A DNA stretch of 64,000 bases from Leptospira sanjuanensis (GCF_022267375.1 NZ_JAIZBH010000001.1:998501-1062500), one strand, 5' to 3'. Counted from the stretch's first letter, positions 1-8,868 are shown. Program-made: numbers and translations. Notes: generated from the letters alone by a model not told the origin.

Positions 1-500
1 TGAACGACGATCGTTCCTCCCGGTTGAATGTTTCCGTGTGTGACGATTGCGGTGTAAGCGGTGAGCGCGGCGCAAGGGAGAGTGGATGCTTCCGCAAAGG
101 AAAGATGTTCCGGCATGGGAACGATTCCTTGTTCTCCGAAAATTCTATATTCACTGAGAGTACCGTCGAGCGGACCTCCTAGAGTATTGCGCAACATATC
201 GTTGTCCGGCGCTCCGTCGAGCCAGGTCTGCGCGAAGTTGGCGCAGATCTTGTCGCCGACTTTCCACTTCGTAACTCCCGGACCGATCTGTGCGATTTCT
301 CCGGCTCCGTCCGAAAGAGGAACGAGAGGAAGTTTTTGTTTCGGATTGTATCTTCCGATCGCCATCAGATAATCCCTATAGTTCAAAGAGGCCGCTCTGA
401 AACGGACGAGGACTTCTCCTTGTCCAGGAACCGGATCGGGACGTTCCGCGATTTTTAAATTCTCCAGACCGAATTGATTTTGAACTTCGTAAACTCTCAT
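1..500 (-). CDS. Zinc-type alcohol dehydrogenase / quinone oxidoreductase-like protein (partial)
   Basis: The gene runs off the left edge, so only about 166 N-terminal residues are visible. They form the GroES-like half of the medium-chain dehydrogenase/reductase fold: a start [16 protein letters not shown], then GEVLVRF, the family-typical [15 protein letters not shown] and KVGDKI, followed by [12 protein letters not shown] where the nucleotide-binding half begins. Members normally reduce quinones or dehydrogenate alcohols with NAD(P)H. The cysteine and histidine zinc ligands of classical alcohol dehydrogenases are not evident, which favours the quinone-oxidoreductase branch. An in-frame ATG lies 39 bases upstream (539); neither start has a convincing ribosome-binding site and 500 was chosen because it matches the usual family start. 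Substrate unknown. Confidence 0.8.
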   Translation of the reverse strand, partial: MRVYEVQNQFGLENLKIAERPDPVPGQGEVLVRFRAASLNYRDYLMAIGRYNPKQKLPLVPLSDGAGEIAQIGPGVTKWKVGDKICANFAQTWLDGAPDNDMLRNTLGGPLDGTLSEYRIFGEQGIVPMPEHLSFAEASTLPCAALTAYTAIVTHGNIQPGGTIVV

Positions 501-635
501 GAGAGGATCAAATTTTCGAACGGACTTTAAGAAAACCATTTTTTGATTTCGAAAGAATCGATCGATTTTGCGGGACCGACGTCGTCTAAGCTATGAGAAT
601 CGGCTTCTCTTTTTCTGATTGCTCGCGGAGGCGTT

Positions 636-1058
636 TTGGAAAAGCTGGGAAGTGAGTTTATGAGCAGCGTTGCGGAAGTTCAAAAAGAAATCGTTTCCGA
701 ATTTTCGGAATGCACCGATTGGCAGGAACGTTATCAACTGTTGATCGAGATGGGGGACGAACTCGGTTCGCTTCCCGATGAGGCCAAAACTCCCGAGCGT
801 TTGGTTCCCGGTTGTCAGTCCCGCGTTTGGATCGTCTCCGAAGAAAAGGAAGGCAAGATCGAGTTTCAAGCCGACAGCGATTCCGCAATCACGCGCGGTA
901 TGATCGCTCTTTTGATCCGCGTTTTTTCGGGAAGAACCCGCGAGGAAATCAAAGCCGCTTCTTTGGAATTTTTAAAAGAGATCGGTCTCGACAAACATCT
1001 TTCCATGTCTCGCAGAAACGGTCTCTATTCGATGGTCAACATTCTTCGGAATAGTTGA
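636..1058 (+). CDS. sufE: SufE-like cysteine desulfurase sulfur acceptor
   Basis: About 140 residues, the normal SufE length. The fold signature is clear: an N-terminal helix region with [12 protein letters not shown], then [12 protein letters not shown] holding the conserved acceptor cysteine (Cys60 counted from the TTG), then [14 protein letters not shown] and the C-terminal [12 protein letters not shown]. SufE takes persulfide sulfur from the SufS desulfurase and passes it to the Suf Fe-S assembly scaffold in the cytoplasm. No other suf gene is adjacent. Two starts are possible: TTG at 636 behind a perfect GGAGG with a short 4-base spacer, or ATG at 660 behind GGGAAG with 7 bases. The family core begins after 660, so the shorter form is equally plausible. 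Confidence 0.88.
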   Translation: MEKLGSEFMSSVAEVQKEIVSEFSECTDWQERYQLLIEMGDELGSLPDEAKTPERLVPGCQSRVWIVSEEKEGKIEFQADSDSAITRGMIALLIRVFSGRTREEIKAASLEFLKEIGLDKHLSMSRRNGLYSMVNILRNS

Positions 1059-1156
1059 ACGCGAGACGATCTCGTTCGTCGCTCGCGGATTTTGAATTTC
1101 GTTTAACAATTTAGACTTCGATTTTCGAGGACGGTTGTGCGCCTTCAAACGTTCCT

Positions 1157-1720
1157 TCAGATGATTTCCGGACGGTCGGGAAGTTCGTTCGGGTTTTGTT
1201 TTCCGGGCGGGAAATGTTCCTGCAAAAGTTTTGTAAACGATTCGATCGCAGCGAGAACGCTTTCGAGATACGAACCGGATCGGAACCCATCCTGCATTTT
1301 ACCGCAGATTTCGTCTAACGTGTTTTGTCCTACCTTTTTGTAGATTCCGCGGTCGGCGAGCAATTCTATCCTTCGATCGATGAGTTGAACGTAGATCAGA
1401 ATCCCCGTGTTTTCTTCCGTATCCCAGACCCTTTTTTCGGAAAAGAGTTCCGCCGCTCTTCGTTTTGCGTCCAGACCGAACAAAACTCTGGAAACGGGAA
1501 GAGCCGATTCCAAGATCACTTTGATTTCTCCCTTATGCGAACTTTCGGATTTGGAAACGGCGGATTCGATTCTTTTTAAATCCTCCGCGCTGAAATACCG
1601 TTTGAATCGATGGGTTTTCGATTTGTCCGCGGTAAAGGAAAAAAGGGAGAAGATAGATTCCAGCCAATGATTCAGAATTCTTTGCAGAAGAGAATGTTCG
1701 GATGTATATTGCTTTATCAT
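1157..1720 (-). CDS. TPM-domain protein (soluble partner of LemA operon)
   Basis: A 187-residue protein with a TPM (formerly DUF477) domain over roughly residues 40-170: RIESAVSKSESSHKGEIKVI, TEENTGILIYVQL, DRRIELLADRGIYKKVG and a C-terminal helix. It has no signal peptide or strong membrane segment, unlike the second TPM protein immediately upstream in the same operon. TPM proteins have been described as acid phosphatases or as factors in membrane-protein quality control; which applies here cannot be told. It is the last gene of the minus-strand series lemA, TPM-membrane, TPM-soluble (16-base gap), so co-expression with LemA is likely. Confidence 0.85.
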   Translation of the reverse strand: MIKQYTSEHSLLQRILNHWLESIFSLFSFTADKSKTHRFKRYFSAEDLKRIESAVSKSESSHKGEIKVILESALPVSRVLFGLDAKRRAAELFSEKRVWDTEENTGILIYVQLIDRRIELLADRGIYKKVGQNTLDEICGKMQDGFRSGSYLESVLAAIESFTKLLQEHFPPGKQNPNELPDRPEII

Positions 1721-1736
1721 ACTATTTGAATCCTTT

Positions 1737-2657
1737 TTACCAGCTTCCCGAGGCGCCTCCGCCCCCGGACGATCCGCCTCCGCCGCTCCAAGAGCTTCCT
1801 CCTCCCGAAGAACCCCAGGACGAACCGCCTCCGCCGATTCCGCCTCCGTTTGCGAGAACGAAAAACCAAAGTAAGAGCGCGCCCGGAATCAACAACCAAA
1901 GAGTGATGGACCAAAACAAACCGAGGATCACGAAGATGACGGCTCCGAATCCTCCGGAAAATCCGTTACCGAACATCAGCCCGAACAATTTTCCGAGAAT
2001 GACAAGAATGATGAATGCTGTTACGAGTTTATTCGGAAGTTCGGGTTCGAAATCCCCGTCGCCGGAAGAGGTCGAATTGGAACCCGCGACTTTACCGCTC
2101 GCGGCGGGAAGTTCTTCGCCGTCGATCTTTGCGATGAGCGCGTCGATCGCGTCCGAAATTCCTTCGTAGTAATTTCCGTCGCGAAACCGGGGGATCATAT
2201 AATCTTCTATGATTCGTTTTGCGATTACGTCGGGAACCGCGCCTTCTAATCCGTATCCGACTTCGATCTTCGTTTTATGGTCTCCGATCGCTACTACGAT
2301 CAGAATTCCGTCGTCGATTCCTTTGCGTCCGAGTTTCCAAGCTTCGAAGGTTTTGACGGCATATTCCTCCACGGTCCAATCGAGAGTGGAGCCGACGACA
2401 AGAACCGCGATCTGACTTCCTTTTCTTTTTTCAAAGGCGACTAACGTGGAGGTTAGAATCGCCTTTTGTTTGTCGGTGAGCGTCGACGTCGTGTCCGTGA
2501 TCTGCGTACGCAGCGGGGGAATGACGGGATCTTCCGCTTTCCATTCTTCCCTTAAGAGAAAAACGGAAAAGTTTCCCGTTTTCAAAGTCCAACCCGCGCT
2601 AAACGCGAAAAGTCCGATAAAGAAAAGGATTCCGAATTTCAACCGGATCATATTCAA
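1737..2657 (-). CDS. Membrane-anchored TPM-domain protein with glycine/serine-rich tail (YgcG-like)
   Basis: The 306 residues divide into an N-terminal signal/anchor (residues 6-23), an extracytoplasmic TPM domain (about 45-180: LTDKQKAILTSTLVAFEKRKGSQIAVLVV, DDGILIVVAI, KIEVGYGLEGAVPD), two hydrophobic segments near 210-265, and a low-complexity tail of Gly, Ser and Trp after residue 272. This is the classic YgcG-like layout. It sits 5 bases after lemA and 16 before a second TPM protein, an association seen widely in bacteria. The family is thought to act at the cell envelope, perhaps as a phosphatase or chaperone-like factor; no catalytic assignment is made here. Confidence 0.88.
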   Translation of the reverse strand: MNMIRLKFGILFFIGLFAFSAGWTLKTGNFSVFLLREEWKAEDPVIPPLRTQITDTTSTLTDKQKAILTSTLVAFEKRKGSQIAVLVVGSTLDWTVEEYAVKTFEAWKLGRKGIDDGILIVVAIGDHKTKIEVGYGLEGAVPDVIAKRIIEDYMIPRFRDGNYYEGISDAIDALIAKIDGEELPAASGKVAGSNSTSSGDGDFEPELPNKLVTAFIILVILGKLFGLMFGNGFSGGFGAVIFVILGLFWSITLWLLIPGALLLWFFVLANGGGIGGGGSSWGSSGGGSSWSGGGGSSGGGGASGSW

Positions 2658-2662
2658 AATTC

Positions 2663-3265
2663 TTAAAATTTAACTTCGGGCGGTTTGGAGATTTCCTTTT
2701 CGTTTTCGACCGTAAACGAAGGTTTTACGTCGAATCCGAAAAGTTTTGCGGTGAGATTGCTCGGAAATTTTCGGATGGTACTATTGTATTTTTGCACCGC
2801 TTGGATGTATCGGTTGCGCGCCACGGTGATTCTATTTTCCGTTCCTTCGAGCTGTGCCTGCAAGTCCCGAAAGTTTTCGTTGGATTTCAACTGAGGATAA
2901 TTTTCCGCAACAACGAGCAAACGGGAAAGAGCGGATGTCATCTGTGCCTGCGCCTGTGCGTATTTTTTGAAAAGTTCCGGATTATTCAGAGTCTTTTCGT
3001 CCGCTTGAATCGAACCGACTCCGGCTCTGGCTCGGGTCACTTCGGTTAACACTTTTTCTTCCTGAGCCGCGTATCCTTTCACGGTGTTGACCAAGTTCGG
3101 AATCAAATCGGCTCTTCTTTGATATTGGTTCAAAACCTCGGCCCAAGACGCAGTGACGGCCTCGTCTTCTTCCTGGATCGCGTTATATCCGCAGTTGGTG
3201 GAACCCAAGACCGCGAGTGTGAAAGTAATCGCCAAAAACAACTTGGTTGGAATTTTCGTTTTCAA
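2663..3265 (-). CDS. lemA: LemA family lipoprotein
   Basis: A 200-residue LemA protein. The N-terminus is a lipoprotein signal, AVLGSTNCGYN, with the acylated cysteine at residue 25. LemA hallmarks follow: a helix with ASWAEVLNQYQRRADLIPNL, then VNTVKGYAAQEEKVLTEVTRAR, a middle helix ending in LLVVAENYPQLKSNENF, and the C-terminal helix ENRITVARNRYIQAVQKYN leading into a FPSNLTAKLFGF segment. LemA proteins form alpha-helical bundles exposed on the outer face of a membrane and typically co-occur with TPM proteins, as here (first gene of the three-gene operon). LemA in Leptospira is known as a surface-associated lipoprotein. Function unsettled. Confidence 0.93.
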   Translation of the reverse strand: MKTKIPTKLFLAITFTLAVLGSTNCGYNAIQEEDEAVTASWAEVLNQYQRRADLIPNLVNTVKGYAAQEEKVLTEVTRARAGVGSIQADEKTLNNPELFKKYAQAQAQMTSALSRLLVVAENYPQLKSNENFRDLQAQLEGTENRITVARNRYIQAVQKYNSTIRKFPSNLTAKLFGFDVKPSFTVENEKEISKPPEVKF

Positions 3266-3334
3266 GAAATTTCTTTCTCCTGTAGAGGTGTAATTCTTTT
3301 ACGATTAGACCCCGATCGTAAATCGAATTTTCAT

Positions 3335-3610
<276 letters not shown>

Positions 3611-3634
3611 ATTCGATTCTCCCTTTGCGGTCGT

Positions 3635-3775
3635 TTAAGCCGCTTCCCTCGCTTTGCGAACTGCTTCTTTTTCGAGCGCTCTTTTGCGGATTTCTTCGAT
3701 GAGTTTGTCCGCGAGAATTTCCGCGATCGCTTCGATTCTTTCATCCATCCATTCTTGATTCATTGTGGTTTGCAT
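3635..3775 (-). CDS. Very small charged helical protein (46 aa)
   Basis: Predicted 46-residue protein starting MQTTMNQEWMDERIEAIA and ending KALEKEAVRKAREAA-like in sequence: a single amphipathic, strongly charged helix rich in Glu, Arg, Lys and Ala. The start was fixed by a perfect GGAGG with a 7-base spacer upstream of ATG 3775; the longer in-frame reading to 3823 has no such site. It is followed after 24 bases by the 90-residue gene at 3338-3610, suggesting a two-gene transcript. Function unknown; the size and composition would fit a small regulatory or scaffolding peptide. Confidence 0.65.
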   Translation of the reverse strand: MQTTMNQEWMDERIEAIAEILADKLIEEIRKRALEKEAVRKAREAA

Positions 3776-3826
3776 TGTGTTGCCTCCGATCTGAGATTTT
3801 AGAATACGATTTCCCCCGGACAAAAA

Positions 3827-3858
3827 GCCGAATCTACGAGGCAGGTTCGGCGTTTTTT
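3827..3858. terminator. Bidirectional hairpin with flanking A/T runs
   Basis: GCCGAA (3827-3832) and TTCGGC (3846-3851) form a 6-bp stem with a 13-base loop. A run of five A lies immediately left and six or more T immediately right, so either strand reads as a Rho-independent terminator. It lies between two divergent genes, not after a gene end, so it may act as an attenuator or insulate the two promoters. Confidence 0.5.
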
Positions 3859-3967
3859 GCGATTTTTTTTTCGAATCGGAGAACGGATTTCCCGGATTTC
3901 CTTGATAAAACCTTTGACCTTTATCGCCGACGGAAAGAATAAAGGGCGGATTTTCGGTGACTACGTT

Positions 3968-5689
3968 ATGCGGATAAAATCGGATTCTTTAGAACTGGAG
4001 CGATATCGGGAATTCTTCCTGAGCAGCGCCGAAGGAATCTGGTGTTTTGATCTCGATCAGCCTCTTGATACGAAACAAAACGAAACGAATCAGCTAACGC
4101 ATCTCCTAACACACGCTAGACTAACGATCTGCAACGATTCCATGGCGAGAATGTACGGATATTCCGCACCTTCCGAAGTGATCGGCCGAACCCTTTCGCA
4201 GCTCGTTCCGTCCGATTCTCCCGAAGATCTGGAGCCGTATTACGCGTTTATACGCGCGCAATACAATATGAAGGATTTTGAATCCAAGGAATCCGATCGG
4301 TTCGGAAACCGGAAATACTTTCTAAACAGCGTCGTCGGCGTCGTGAAGGGGGGAAAACTCGTTCAGATTTGGGGATCGCAGAGAGACATCACCCCTTTGA
4401 AACGATCCGAGGATCAACTCAAGTATTCCCTTTTTTTACAGAGCAATCTCACCGAAATCTCCAAAAGTTTCATCACGCTTCCTCCGATGGAGTTGGACGT
4501 CGCGATCCGCAACTCGATCGAAAAGGCAGGGAGAATCTGCGACGCGGACCGAGCCTATATTATAGAATACTCAAATACTCATAAATATCTTTCCAACACG
4601 TACGAATGGTGCCGCGAAGGAATCCCTTCTCAGCTTCCGTACTTCCAGAATATTCCCGTACAAAATCTTCCCGCCGATCGTTTCGAACAGATACGAAAGG
4701 ACGGATACATCGCGTTCAATTCCGTCGAAGAAATCGAACGGGAGAATTCTTTCCTGAGCGAGTTGATTCTTCCGAGAGGAATCCGATCGCTGCTCATCAT
4801 CCGCTTGACATACGAAGGAAAGGAAATCGGTTTTTTCGGAATCGATATGGTGCGGGAGGATCGGACTTGGACCGAAGAGGAGATATCCATTCTCGGTTTG
4901 ATCGGCGACTTGATCGTCCTTGCATTCGATCGCAAAGAAAAAGAAGGAACCTTAAACGCATTTTACGATCGGATGCACTACGATCTCGAACTCGGAAGAC
5001 TTACGCAACGATCCCTTGTCGATCGAACCTTTCCCGATTCGAAATACTTCCGCATGGAAACATACTTCCGTCCGTTTGAAAAAGTAGGCGGGGACGTGAT
5101 CAGCACGATCGAAAACGAGGACGGAAGCATCGACATTTTGTTTGCGGACGTTTCGGGTCACGGGATTTCATCCGCGATGGTTTCGGGAATGGTCGTGATT
5201 TCGTTTAAGAATTCTTCCCGAATCGGATTGTCTCCCGCCGAGGGACTCATTCGAATCGTAGAAGATCTCAAACCTCTCGTAGTCGATCATCATATCTCCG
5301 CGGTGCGCGTGAAGTATATTCCCGAATCGAAACGTTTGGTTTATTCGTATGCGGGACATCCTCCGATTCTTTTGTTTCGAGACGGAAAACGGATCGAACT
5401 CGACGGAATGAATCTTCCTCTTCTTGCGTTTGAAGGGGCGCAGTATTACGATCAATCCATCGATCTTTTACACGGGGATCGGGTCGTATTCTTTTCGGAC
5501 GGGATGTACGAGATCTTTGACGCCCAGGGAGAACTTTTGGATCTTCCCGGTTTGATCTCGATCCTTGAAGAATATCTCGCGACGGAATCCATCGAAGATT
5601 ATATCGAATTGATCGTATCGGATCTATTCGCCTATTCGGGCGGAAACTTTGGAGATGATATCGCCTTAATGATTTTGGACATTTATTAA
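3968..5689 (+). CDS. PAS-GAF-PP2C (SpoIIE/RsbU-type) serine phosphatase
   Basis: A 573-residue signalling protein. Residues 10-150 form a PAS domain (LSSAEGIWCFDL, NDSMARMYGYSAPSEVIG, and a C-terminal WGSQRDITPLKRSE cap). Residues 175-335 form a GAF domain (ICDADRAYIIEY ... RSLLIIRLTYEGKEIGFFGID). The C-terminal 210 residues are a PP2C SpoIIE-type phosphatase with metal-binding aspartates in KVGGDVIS, FADVSGHG, FFSDGMYE and GDDIALMIL. Such proteins sense a cytoplasmic signal and dephosphorylate STAS anti-sigma antagonists; a STAS protein is encoded at the far end of the window (62916). ATG 3968 has GGTGA at 7 bases; the longer TTG reading from 3857 has no good site and an unconvincing N-terminus. 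Confidence 0.92.
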   Translation: MRIKSDSLELERYREFFLSSAEGIWCFDLDQPLDTKQNETNQLTHLLTHARLTICNDSMARMYGYSAPSEVIGRTLSQLVPSDSPEDLEPYYAFIRAQYNMKDFESKESDRFGNRKYFLNSVVGVVKGGKLVQIWGSQRDITPLKRSEDQLKYSLFLQSNLTEISKSFITLPPMELDVAIRNSIEKAGRICDADRAYIIEYSNTHKYLSNTYEWCREGIPSQLPYFQNIPVQNLPADRFEQIRKDGYIAFNSVEEIERENSFLSELILPRGIRSLLIIRLTYEGKEIGFFGIDMVREDRTWTEEEISILGLIGDLIVLAFDRKEKEGTLNAFYDRMHYDLELGRLTQRSLVDRTFPDSKYFRMETYFRPFEKVGGDVISTIENEDGSIDILFADVSGHGISSAMVSGMVVISFKNSSRIGLSPAEGLIRIVEDLKPLVVDHHISAVRVKYIPESKRLVYSYAGHPPILLFRDGKRIELDGMNLPLLAFEGAQYYDQSIDLLHGDRVVFFSDGMYEIFDAQGELLDLPGLISILEEYLATESIEDYIELIVSDLFAYSGGNFGDDIALMILDIY

Positions 5690-5763
5690 ACGAAGAATCG
5701 ATTCTTTCTTTCGAAATCGCAGCTTGATTTTTATAGATAGCCTCTTTTTCGCAACGGGAGAAT

Positions 5764-5774
5764 GTAGGATCTCC
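5764..5774. repeat. Copy of an 11-base dispersed motif (GTAGGATCTCC)
   Basis: The 11-mer GTAGGATCTCC here is the exact reverse complement of GGAGATCCTAC, which occurs twice in the intergenic repeat block at 54775-54785 and 54814-54824. All three copies are non-coding, which suggests a dispersed intergenic element rather than chance, though an 11-mer alone is weak evidence. Confidence 0.4.
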
Positions 5775-5865
5775 TTCTCCTTCGAAAACGAATCGGCTTC
5801 TTAAACGATTTCGCAATAAAACGATCTACTTTATAACCTGGCAGGATTGGCCACAAGGAAGGAAC

Positions 5866-5871
5866 TATAAT
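5866..5871 (+). promoter_or_regulatory. Possible -10 box (TATAAT) for the DUF1566 gene at 5899
   Basis: A perfect TATAAT lies 27 bases before the ATG. No matching -35 hexamer is found at 16-18 bases. Just downstream the AAAGG of the ribosome-binding site could pair with CCTTT directly before the start codon. Confidence 0.3.
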
Positions 5872-5898
5872 TCTCATAACAAAGGAAATTACCTTTTT

Positions 5899-7302
5899 AT
5901 GAATCGATTTATGGTTTTGATCCGGCTCATCGCCGGAATCTTTCTTTTTACTTTTTGTTCTGAAGCGGAACGGATCAGCATCGACGCCTCTTCCAGCGCA
6001 GGATTATTGTTTCAGGGCGGAGTAGAAGTTTTTCGAATTCAAAACGGCTTCGGACCCGATTCCAAAGAAATCACTTCGTTTCGATTCAACGCGGCAGAAA
6101 ACTCGTTTGCCACCGACTTTGTCGGAGAAATTTCAGGAACGCAGATCACGGTTTCCGTTCCGTTCGGCGCCATTCGTCGTTTGAAAGCGACCTTTGTAAA
6201 CACGGGCGCGGCGGTTCAGATCAACGGAGTTTCGCAGACGAGCGCACAAACCGAAAACGATTTCAGTTCTTCTCTTGTATATCGTGTTACCGCAAAGAGC
6301 GGTAGTTTTGCCGATTATTCCGTGAACGTAATTCCGACATTTCGTCTAACGGATGCGGGACAAACGAATTGTTTAACCACTTGCGCGGCCGCTCCCGGTC
6401 AAGATGCGGAGTATTCCAAGGGTGTTCCTTCTTCGTTTCAGTCCAATGTCGTCTTAAACGGGTATTCTCCCCAACCCGTTACGTTCGATCGTCAGACCGG
6501 ACTAACTTGGCAATATTGTCCGGGCGGTACGGGCGGCACTTCTTGTTCGACGACTTATTATTATACGCATCCCGCGGCCAACGCTTATTGTACCGGTTTG
6601 AATTCTATGAATTCCGGAGCGGGATATGCGGGACTGCAAGGTTGGAGATTGCCGAGCATCGAAGAATTGATGACCTTAAGCACGAATGCCGCACCGACGA
6701 GCGGCGCTTATATTGACCTTTCCCACTTTCCGAATGGAACGGGAGGATTCTGGTCCTCTTCTACGAACCAAACGAATGTCGCGCAAGTTTGGGGATTCAA
6801 TTTCATAAGCGGAGTCAACTTTTCACATGATAAAGTCGCAGGAAGCAATCGTGTCCGCTGCGTTTCCGGAGCTGCGATTCCTTCTCCATCGTTTACGGAT
6901 TTGAACGACGGATCGGTTCGTGACAATCGGACCGGTCTTGTTTGGCAAAAATGTTCCATCGGACAAGTTTGGACATCGGGTTCCACACAGTGTACGACTG
7001 GAATCGTCTCAAGCCAAAACTTTGCCGCGGCTTTGAGCGCTTGCGAAACCTCAACGGTAGCGGGGCGTTCTTGGAGACTCCCGAACGTCAACGAATTACG
7101 AAGTTTACTGGACTTTTCCTCGTCGACTTCGGATGCAAAGATCGATCTTAGCTTTTTTCCGAACACTCTCGCATCGTCGATTTACGGTACGAGCAATTCG
7201 ATTCCGGGAGGAGGGCAGGTTCAACGGGTTCGTTTTGGCGATGCGATGATCGATTTGGCTTCTTCCGCTACGAACAATTATACCCGTTGTGTTTCCGATT
7301 GA
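5899..7302 (+). CDS. DUF1566 (Lcl_C) domain lipoprotein, first of tandem pair
   Basis: A 467-residue lipoprotein: signal ending AGIFLFTFC (acylated Cys20). Residues 40-150 look like a beta-sandwich of the cadherin-like type (ITSFRFNAAENSF ... VYRVTAKSGSFADYSVNV). Two Lcl_C/DUF1566 modules follow, each with the family signature: DRQTGLTWQYC ... GWRLPSIEELMTL ... GFWSSS ... NRVRCVSG, then DNRTGLVWQKC ... SWRLPNVNELRSLLDF ... YTRCVSD. DUF1566 modules have a C-type-lectin/FGE-like fold and in Legionella (Lcl) bind glycans. A surface-exposed adhesive or binding role is inferred. The gene at 7459 is a full-length paralogue in the same orientation, evidence of tandem duplication. Confidence 0.9.
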   Translation: MNRFMVLIRLIAGIFLFTFCSEAERISIDASSSAGLLFQGGVEVFRIQNGFGPDSKEITSFRFNAAENSFATDFVGEISGTQITVSVPFGAIRRLKATFVNTGAAVQINGVSQTSAQTENDFSSSLVYRVTAKSGSFADYSVNVIPTFRLTDAGQTNCLTTCAAAPGQDAEYSKGVPSSFQSNVVLNGYSPQPVTFDRQTGLTWQYCPGGTGGTSCSTTYYYTHPAANAYCTGLNSMNSGAGYAGLQGWRLPSIEELMTLSTNAAPTSGAYIDLSHFPNGTGGFWSSSTNQTNVAQVWGFNFISGVNFSHDKVAGSNRVRCVSGAAIPSPSFTDLNDGSVRDNRTGLVWQKCSIGQVWTSGSTQCTTGIVSSQNFAAALSACETSTVAGRSWRLPNVNELRSLLDFSSSTSDAKIDLSFFPNTLASSIYGTSNSIPGGGQVQRVRFGDAMIDLASSATNNYTRCVSD

Positions 7303-7458
7303 ATTTGATTGCGTAAGTCGTAACTCTTCCTTTTATTTTGCGATCGTTTTCGGTTTTTCTCCGAAAACGCATTGACCCCTCCTGAACGTTAGTTTGTTTT
7401 ATAAAAAAATCTTAGAACGATTTTCCTTTGGATCCTTCTAATAGATAAGACAAACCTT

Positions 7459-8868
7459 ATGCGCTCCCTAATTCGCAGTTTCTGGATTTCTTCCGCATTG
7501 ATTTTGATTTCATGCGCGCAAGCCGACAAGATCAGTTTTGATTCTTCTTCGAACGCCGGACTTTTACTGCAAAGCGGTTTGGGAATCATCCGTAATCTCG
7601 GATCGGGAACCGCATTTTCTTCGTTTTCCTTTTCGGCTCAGGAGAATTTTCTTTCCCAAGATTATCCCACCGTCATCAACGGAACGAATATTACCGCAAC
7701 GGTTCCGTACGGAGTCGTCGCCCGACTTAGACCGACGTTTTCTGTTTCCGCCGACGCGACCGTTAAGGTCGGACAAACGACTCAGATCAGCGGAGTCAAT
7801 TGGAATGATTTTTCAAATCCGGTGACGTATTCCGTCGTTGCCGGCAACGGAACCGAACAAAATTATACGGTTTCCGTTTCCGTTACGAACCCGATCACGG
7901 ACGCGGGGCAAAAGATTTGTTACGACGGAACTTTGAATTCGATTGCTTGCGGCGGTACCGTTCATCCGAATCAAGATGCGGATTTTCAAAACGGACCGCA
8001 GGCTTCGTTCGTTAAAACCGTCTTTCCCGAATACCCGTCTCAGCCCGTGATTCACGATAAGATCGCAGGACTCGCTTGGAAACATTGTCCCGAAGGAACG
8101 AATCCGGTCGATTGCAGCGGAACGAATTCTCAATATTCCTATGCAAGTGCGGTTGCCGCCTGCGACGCGTTAAACGCAGGTAACGGTTACGCGGGTTATA
8201 AGTCCTGGAGAATTCCGTCCATTCAAGAATTGTATTCGATTTCCACATACGAGAATCCGACTCCGAGCCCGTATCTCGACGTTACATTCTTTCCGAATTC
8301 TTCCCAAACGTTTTGGTCCGGGACCGCGGTTGCGACTCCGGGTTCGAGTCGATGGACGTTTAATTTTGCGCAGGGAACTTCGAGCAATCTTTCCGAAACC
8401 GGATCGCTTCCAGTGCGTTGTGTCGTAAGCGGTGCGTTTCCCGCAAAACAATTCGTGGACATGGGAGACGGAACGATTCTGGAAAAAACCTCCAATCTCC
8501 GTTGGGCTCAGTGTTCGTACGGACAATCGGGAACGAATTGTTCGAGCGGAACGTTAACCAACATCGCGCGTCAGGCGGGATTGCAATTCTGTGCGAACAT
8601 CGCCACAAGCGACGGAAAACCTTGGAGACTTCCGAACGTTCACGAGCTTCGTTCGATCGTCGAATACGGATTTACCGTAGGAAACGGAGTTCTTGACACC
8701 GCGTATTTTAAGAATAATCCCGTGAACGTGACCTATCTCACGAGCAGCGCAAATCCGGACCCTTCCAATAAGAATTTGTTTCTTCTGGATTTCGTTTACG
8801 GTCCGATTTCTTTGAGTTCCTTTTTGGCTACAACCGCGGCGATCCGCTGCGTCAAAGACGGACCATAA
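7459..8868 (+). CDS. DUF1566 (Lcl_C) domain lipoprotein, second of tandem pair
   Basis: A 469-residue paralogue of the preceding gene with the same architecture: lipoprotein signal ending SALILISC (Cys19), a conserved DSSSNAGLLLQSG segment, a cadherin-like sandwich (FSFSAQENFLSQDY ... VTYSVVAGNGTEQNYTVSV), then two DUF1566 modules (IAGLAWKHC ... SWRIPSIQELYSI ... FWSGTA ... VRCVVSG and SNLRWAQC ... PWRLPNVHELRSIVEYGF ... IRCVKDG). It is separated from its partner by 156 bases, so it may have its own promoter. Sequence between modules has diverged much more than the WRxP cores, as expected for surface proteins under diversifying pressure; that is inference. Confidence 0.9.
   Translation: MRSLIRSFWISSALILISCAQADKISFDSSSNAGLLLQSGLGIIRNLGSGTAFSSFSFSAQENFLSQDYPTVINGTNITATVPYGVVARLRPTFSVSADATVKVGQTTQISGVNWNDFSNPVTYSVVAGNGTEQNYTVSVSVTNPITDAGQKICYDGTLNSIACGGTVHPNQDADFQNGPQASFVKTVFPEYPSQPVIHDKIAGLAWKHCPEGTNPVDCSGTNSQYSYASAVAACDALNAGNGYAGYKSWRIPSIQELYSISTYENPTPSPYLDVTFFPNSSQTFWSGTAVATPGSSRWTFNFAQGTSSNLSETGSLPVRCVVSGAFPAKQFVDMGDGTILEKTSNLRWAQCSYGQSGTNCSSGTLTNIARQAGLQFCANIATSDGKPWRLPNVHELRSIVEYGFTVGNGVLDTAYFKNNPVNVTYLTSSANPDPSNKNLFLLDFVYGPISLSSFLATTAAIRCVKDGP

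Noticed and set aside
4606..5079. 157-residue plus-strand frame in the PP2C gene
   Set aside because: Alternative frame of a well supported gene, Arg-rich without domain.
5693..5706. 14-base palindrome AAGAATCGATTCTT after the phosphatase gene
   Set aside because: Too AT-rich and without a T run; sequence of this kind is frequent in this genome because GAATTC/ATCGAT-like words are common, so a terminator was not claimed.
5899..8868. DUF1566 proteins as targets of a diversity-generating retroelement
   Set aside because: No reverse transcriptase, template repeat or variable-repeat pair was seen near these genes.
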